This document shows positions 62,978 through 64,000 of a stretch of DNA of 64,000 bases, one piece after another. Origin of the DNA: an uncultured Verrucomicrobiota bacterium. GTDB taxonomy: Bacteria; Verrucomicrobiota; Kiritimatiellia; CAIQIC01; Lenti-01. Both the position numbers and the translations under genes were made by a program. The stretch is taken from NCBI GenBank assembly GCA_937860055.1, contig CALMBO010000026.1, positions 124,001 through 188,000 on the forward strand, read 5' to 3'. Every line of letters begins with the position of its first letter. Positions within the stretch are counted from its first letter, which is position 1. The notes beneath the pieces are model-generated. The model saw nothing but the letters and a program-made list of their open reading frames with translations, was not told the DNA's origin and searched no databases.

Positions 62978-64000
62978 ATGAAAACCGCCCTGCAAGGTCT
63001 GTTTCCGGAGGAGCTGAAGGCGTTGTGCCAATCGGCGGGCCAGCCGGCCTTTCGCGGCACCCAGCTCTGGCAATGGGTGCAGGTCCAGGGCGCGACGGAC
63101 TGGGCACAGATGGGCAACCTGCCCAAGGCGCTGAAAGACGCCCTGGCCGCGACCCACACGCCGGAACCGGCGAGGATCCTCACGGAATCCGGGGAGTCCG
63201 GAGGGACGCGCAAGTGGCTCGTCGGACTCGACGACGGGGAAAGCGTCGAGACCGTGCTGATCCCCGCGCGCGACCGGAACACCGTCTGTGTCTCGACTCA
63301 GGTGGGCTGCCGGATGGGGTGTGCGTTCTGCGCCAGCGCCAAGTGCGGGTTTGCCCGCGGGCTGTCGGCGGGGGAGATCGTGGCGCAGGTGCATCTCGTG
63401 GCCGCTGCGCTGGGCAAGCGGCCGGACAACGTCGTCTACATGGGCATGGGCGAGCCGTTCGACAACTACGACGAAGTGCTCAAGTCCGTTCGCCTCCTGA
63501 ACCACCCGGAGGGCCTGAACATCGGGGCGCGGCGCATCACGCTCAGCACCAGCGGGGTGGTTCCCGGCATCCGGCGGCTGGCGGGAGAGGGCATCCAGGT
63601 GGAGCTGTCCGTCTCGCTGCACGCGCCGAATCCGGAGCTGCGGCGGCGGATCATGCCGATCGAGAACAAGTATCCGATGGACGAGCTGCTGCGGGAGTGC
63701 GCGGACTATACGGCGAAGACCAAGCGGCACATCACCTTCGAATATACGCTGGTGAAGGGCGTCAACGATTCCCCGCGCGACGCGGAGGAGCTCGCCGGCC
63801 GCCTGCGGCGGTTCCCCTGTCGCGTGAACCTGATTCCGCTGAGCCCCGTGGATGAATTCAAGGGCGAGGCGCCTTCGCGCGAGGCGATGGAGGCCTTCCT
63901 GCGCATCCTGGAGAACCGCGGCGTGGAGGGGACGCTGCGCGAATCCAAGGGCAAGGGCGTGGATGCGGCCTGCGGGCAGCTCCGCCGGCGTTCCAAGCCG
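62978..64000 (+). CDS. rlmN: 23S rRNA/tRNA adenine-C2 methyltransferase RlmN (3' end outside window)
   Basis: The first 341 residues of a radical-SAM methylase that makes 2-methyladenosine in 23S rRNA and some tRNAs. The radical-SAM cysteines are in G-C-R-M-G-C-A-F-C-A-S (C-x3-C-x2-C), followed by Y-M-G-M-G-E-P-F-D-N-Y, I-T-L-S-T-S-G and S-L-H-A-P. The methyl-carrying C-terminal Cys is seen in V-D-A-A-C-G-Q-L close to the edge, so only a few residues are missing. No good Shine-Dalgarno precedes the ATG at 62978; the upstream DNA is the double hairpin. Cfr is less likely given the general RlmN-like sequence. Confidence 0.94.
   Translation, partial: MKTALQGLFPEELKALCQSAGQPAFRGTQLWQWVQVQGATDWAQMGNLPKALKDALAATHTPEPARILTESGESGGTRKWLVGLDDGESVETVLIPARDRNTVCVSTQVGCRMGCAFCASAKCGFARGLSAGEIVAQVHLVAAALGKRPDNVVYMGMGEPFDNYDEVLKSVRLLNHPEGLNIGARRITLSTSGVVPGIRRLAGEGIQVELSVSLHAPNPELRRRIMPIENKYPMDELLRECADYTAKTKRHITFEYTLVKGVNDSPRDAEELAGRLRRFPCRVNLIPLSPVDEFKGEAPSREAMEAFLRILENRGVEGTLRESKGKGVDAACGQLRRRSKP

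Overview
The window is GC-rich, densely packed bacterial chromosome with no phage, insertion sequence, CRISPR array, tRNA or rRNA gene that I can recognise. The best guess for the host is an anaerobic member of the PVC superphylum, most like Kiritimatiellota/Verrucomicrobiota. This is an inference from the indolepyruvate:ferredoxin oxidoreductase, a [NiFe] hydrogenase with ordinary oxygen-sensitive cluster ligands, a giant secreted CARDB/LVIVD-type protein ending in a calcium-binding type-3 repeat and a C-terminal module typical of these phyla, and short palindromic intergenic repeats of a kind seen in these genomes. Several sigma70-like promoters (TTGACA/TTGCNN, 17-18 bp, TANNNT) and strong intrinsic terminators are visible, and neighbouring genes often overlap by exactly 4 bp (ATGA, GTGA or TTGA).

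Layout. 1-2.7 kb: end of an SGNH-like protein, an MBOAT O-acyltransferase and Hsp20. 2.7-7.3 kb (minus): RhlE-type DEAD-box helicase and an iorA-iorB-ydcF-like operon. 7.3-10.1 kb: a composite hairpin repeat, two outer-membrane-type proteins and a beta-carbonic anhydrase. 10.1-15.1 kb (minus): tRNA nucleotidyltransferase, exonuclease III, a coiled-coil/TPR periplasmic protein and argG. 15.2-18.1 kb: a serA-like dehydrogenase, then a sodium:neurotransmitter-symporter-family transporter with a 49-residue partner protein. 18.1-21.5 kb (minus): asd, leuB and a lipoprotein. 21.7-27.8 kb: adenosine deaminase family, tig-clpP-clpX and a UshA-like 5'-nucleotidase whose first codons contain a terminator hairpin. 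28-32.7 kb: a surface-glycan type cluster (epimerase, AsnB, hexapeptide acyltransferase, flippase-like membrane protein).

The most distinctive region is 33.6-43.4 kb. A minus-strand tat operon (two TatA/B-like proteins around TatC) lies back to back, across an AT-rich 322-bp regulatory region, with a plus-strand operon: Tat-exported [NiFe] hydrogenase small subunit, large subunit, maturation endopeptidase, a 1394-residue secreted DUF2271/CARDB/LVIVD protein, and ApbE (FAD:protein FMN transferase). The last three genes overlap start-on-stop. This suggests an exported hydrogen-oxidising or hydrogen-evolving module joined to a large extracytoplasmic, possibly flavin-linked, protein. No cytochrome b, HypA-F or quinone-linked subunit is present.

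43.5-54 kb is largely signalling and transport: a membrane TPR protein, a Cache/HAMP sensor ending in a Cys-rich module, a class 3 lipase, an HPr-like protein, a NarL-type regulator with an eight-PAS histidine kinase, a BtpA-family protein and a BMP-family solute-binding protein. 54-64 kb holds rpsL-rpsG without fusA, a partial division/cell-wall cluster (murF-mraY-murD, a terminator-bounded LysM lipoprotein, ftsW), ahcY with a clear promoter, and the start of rlmN, which runs off the right edge.
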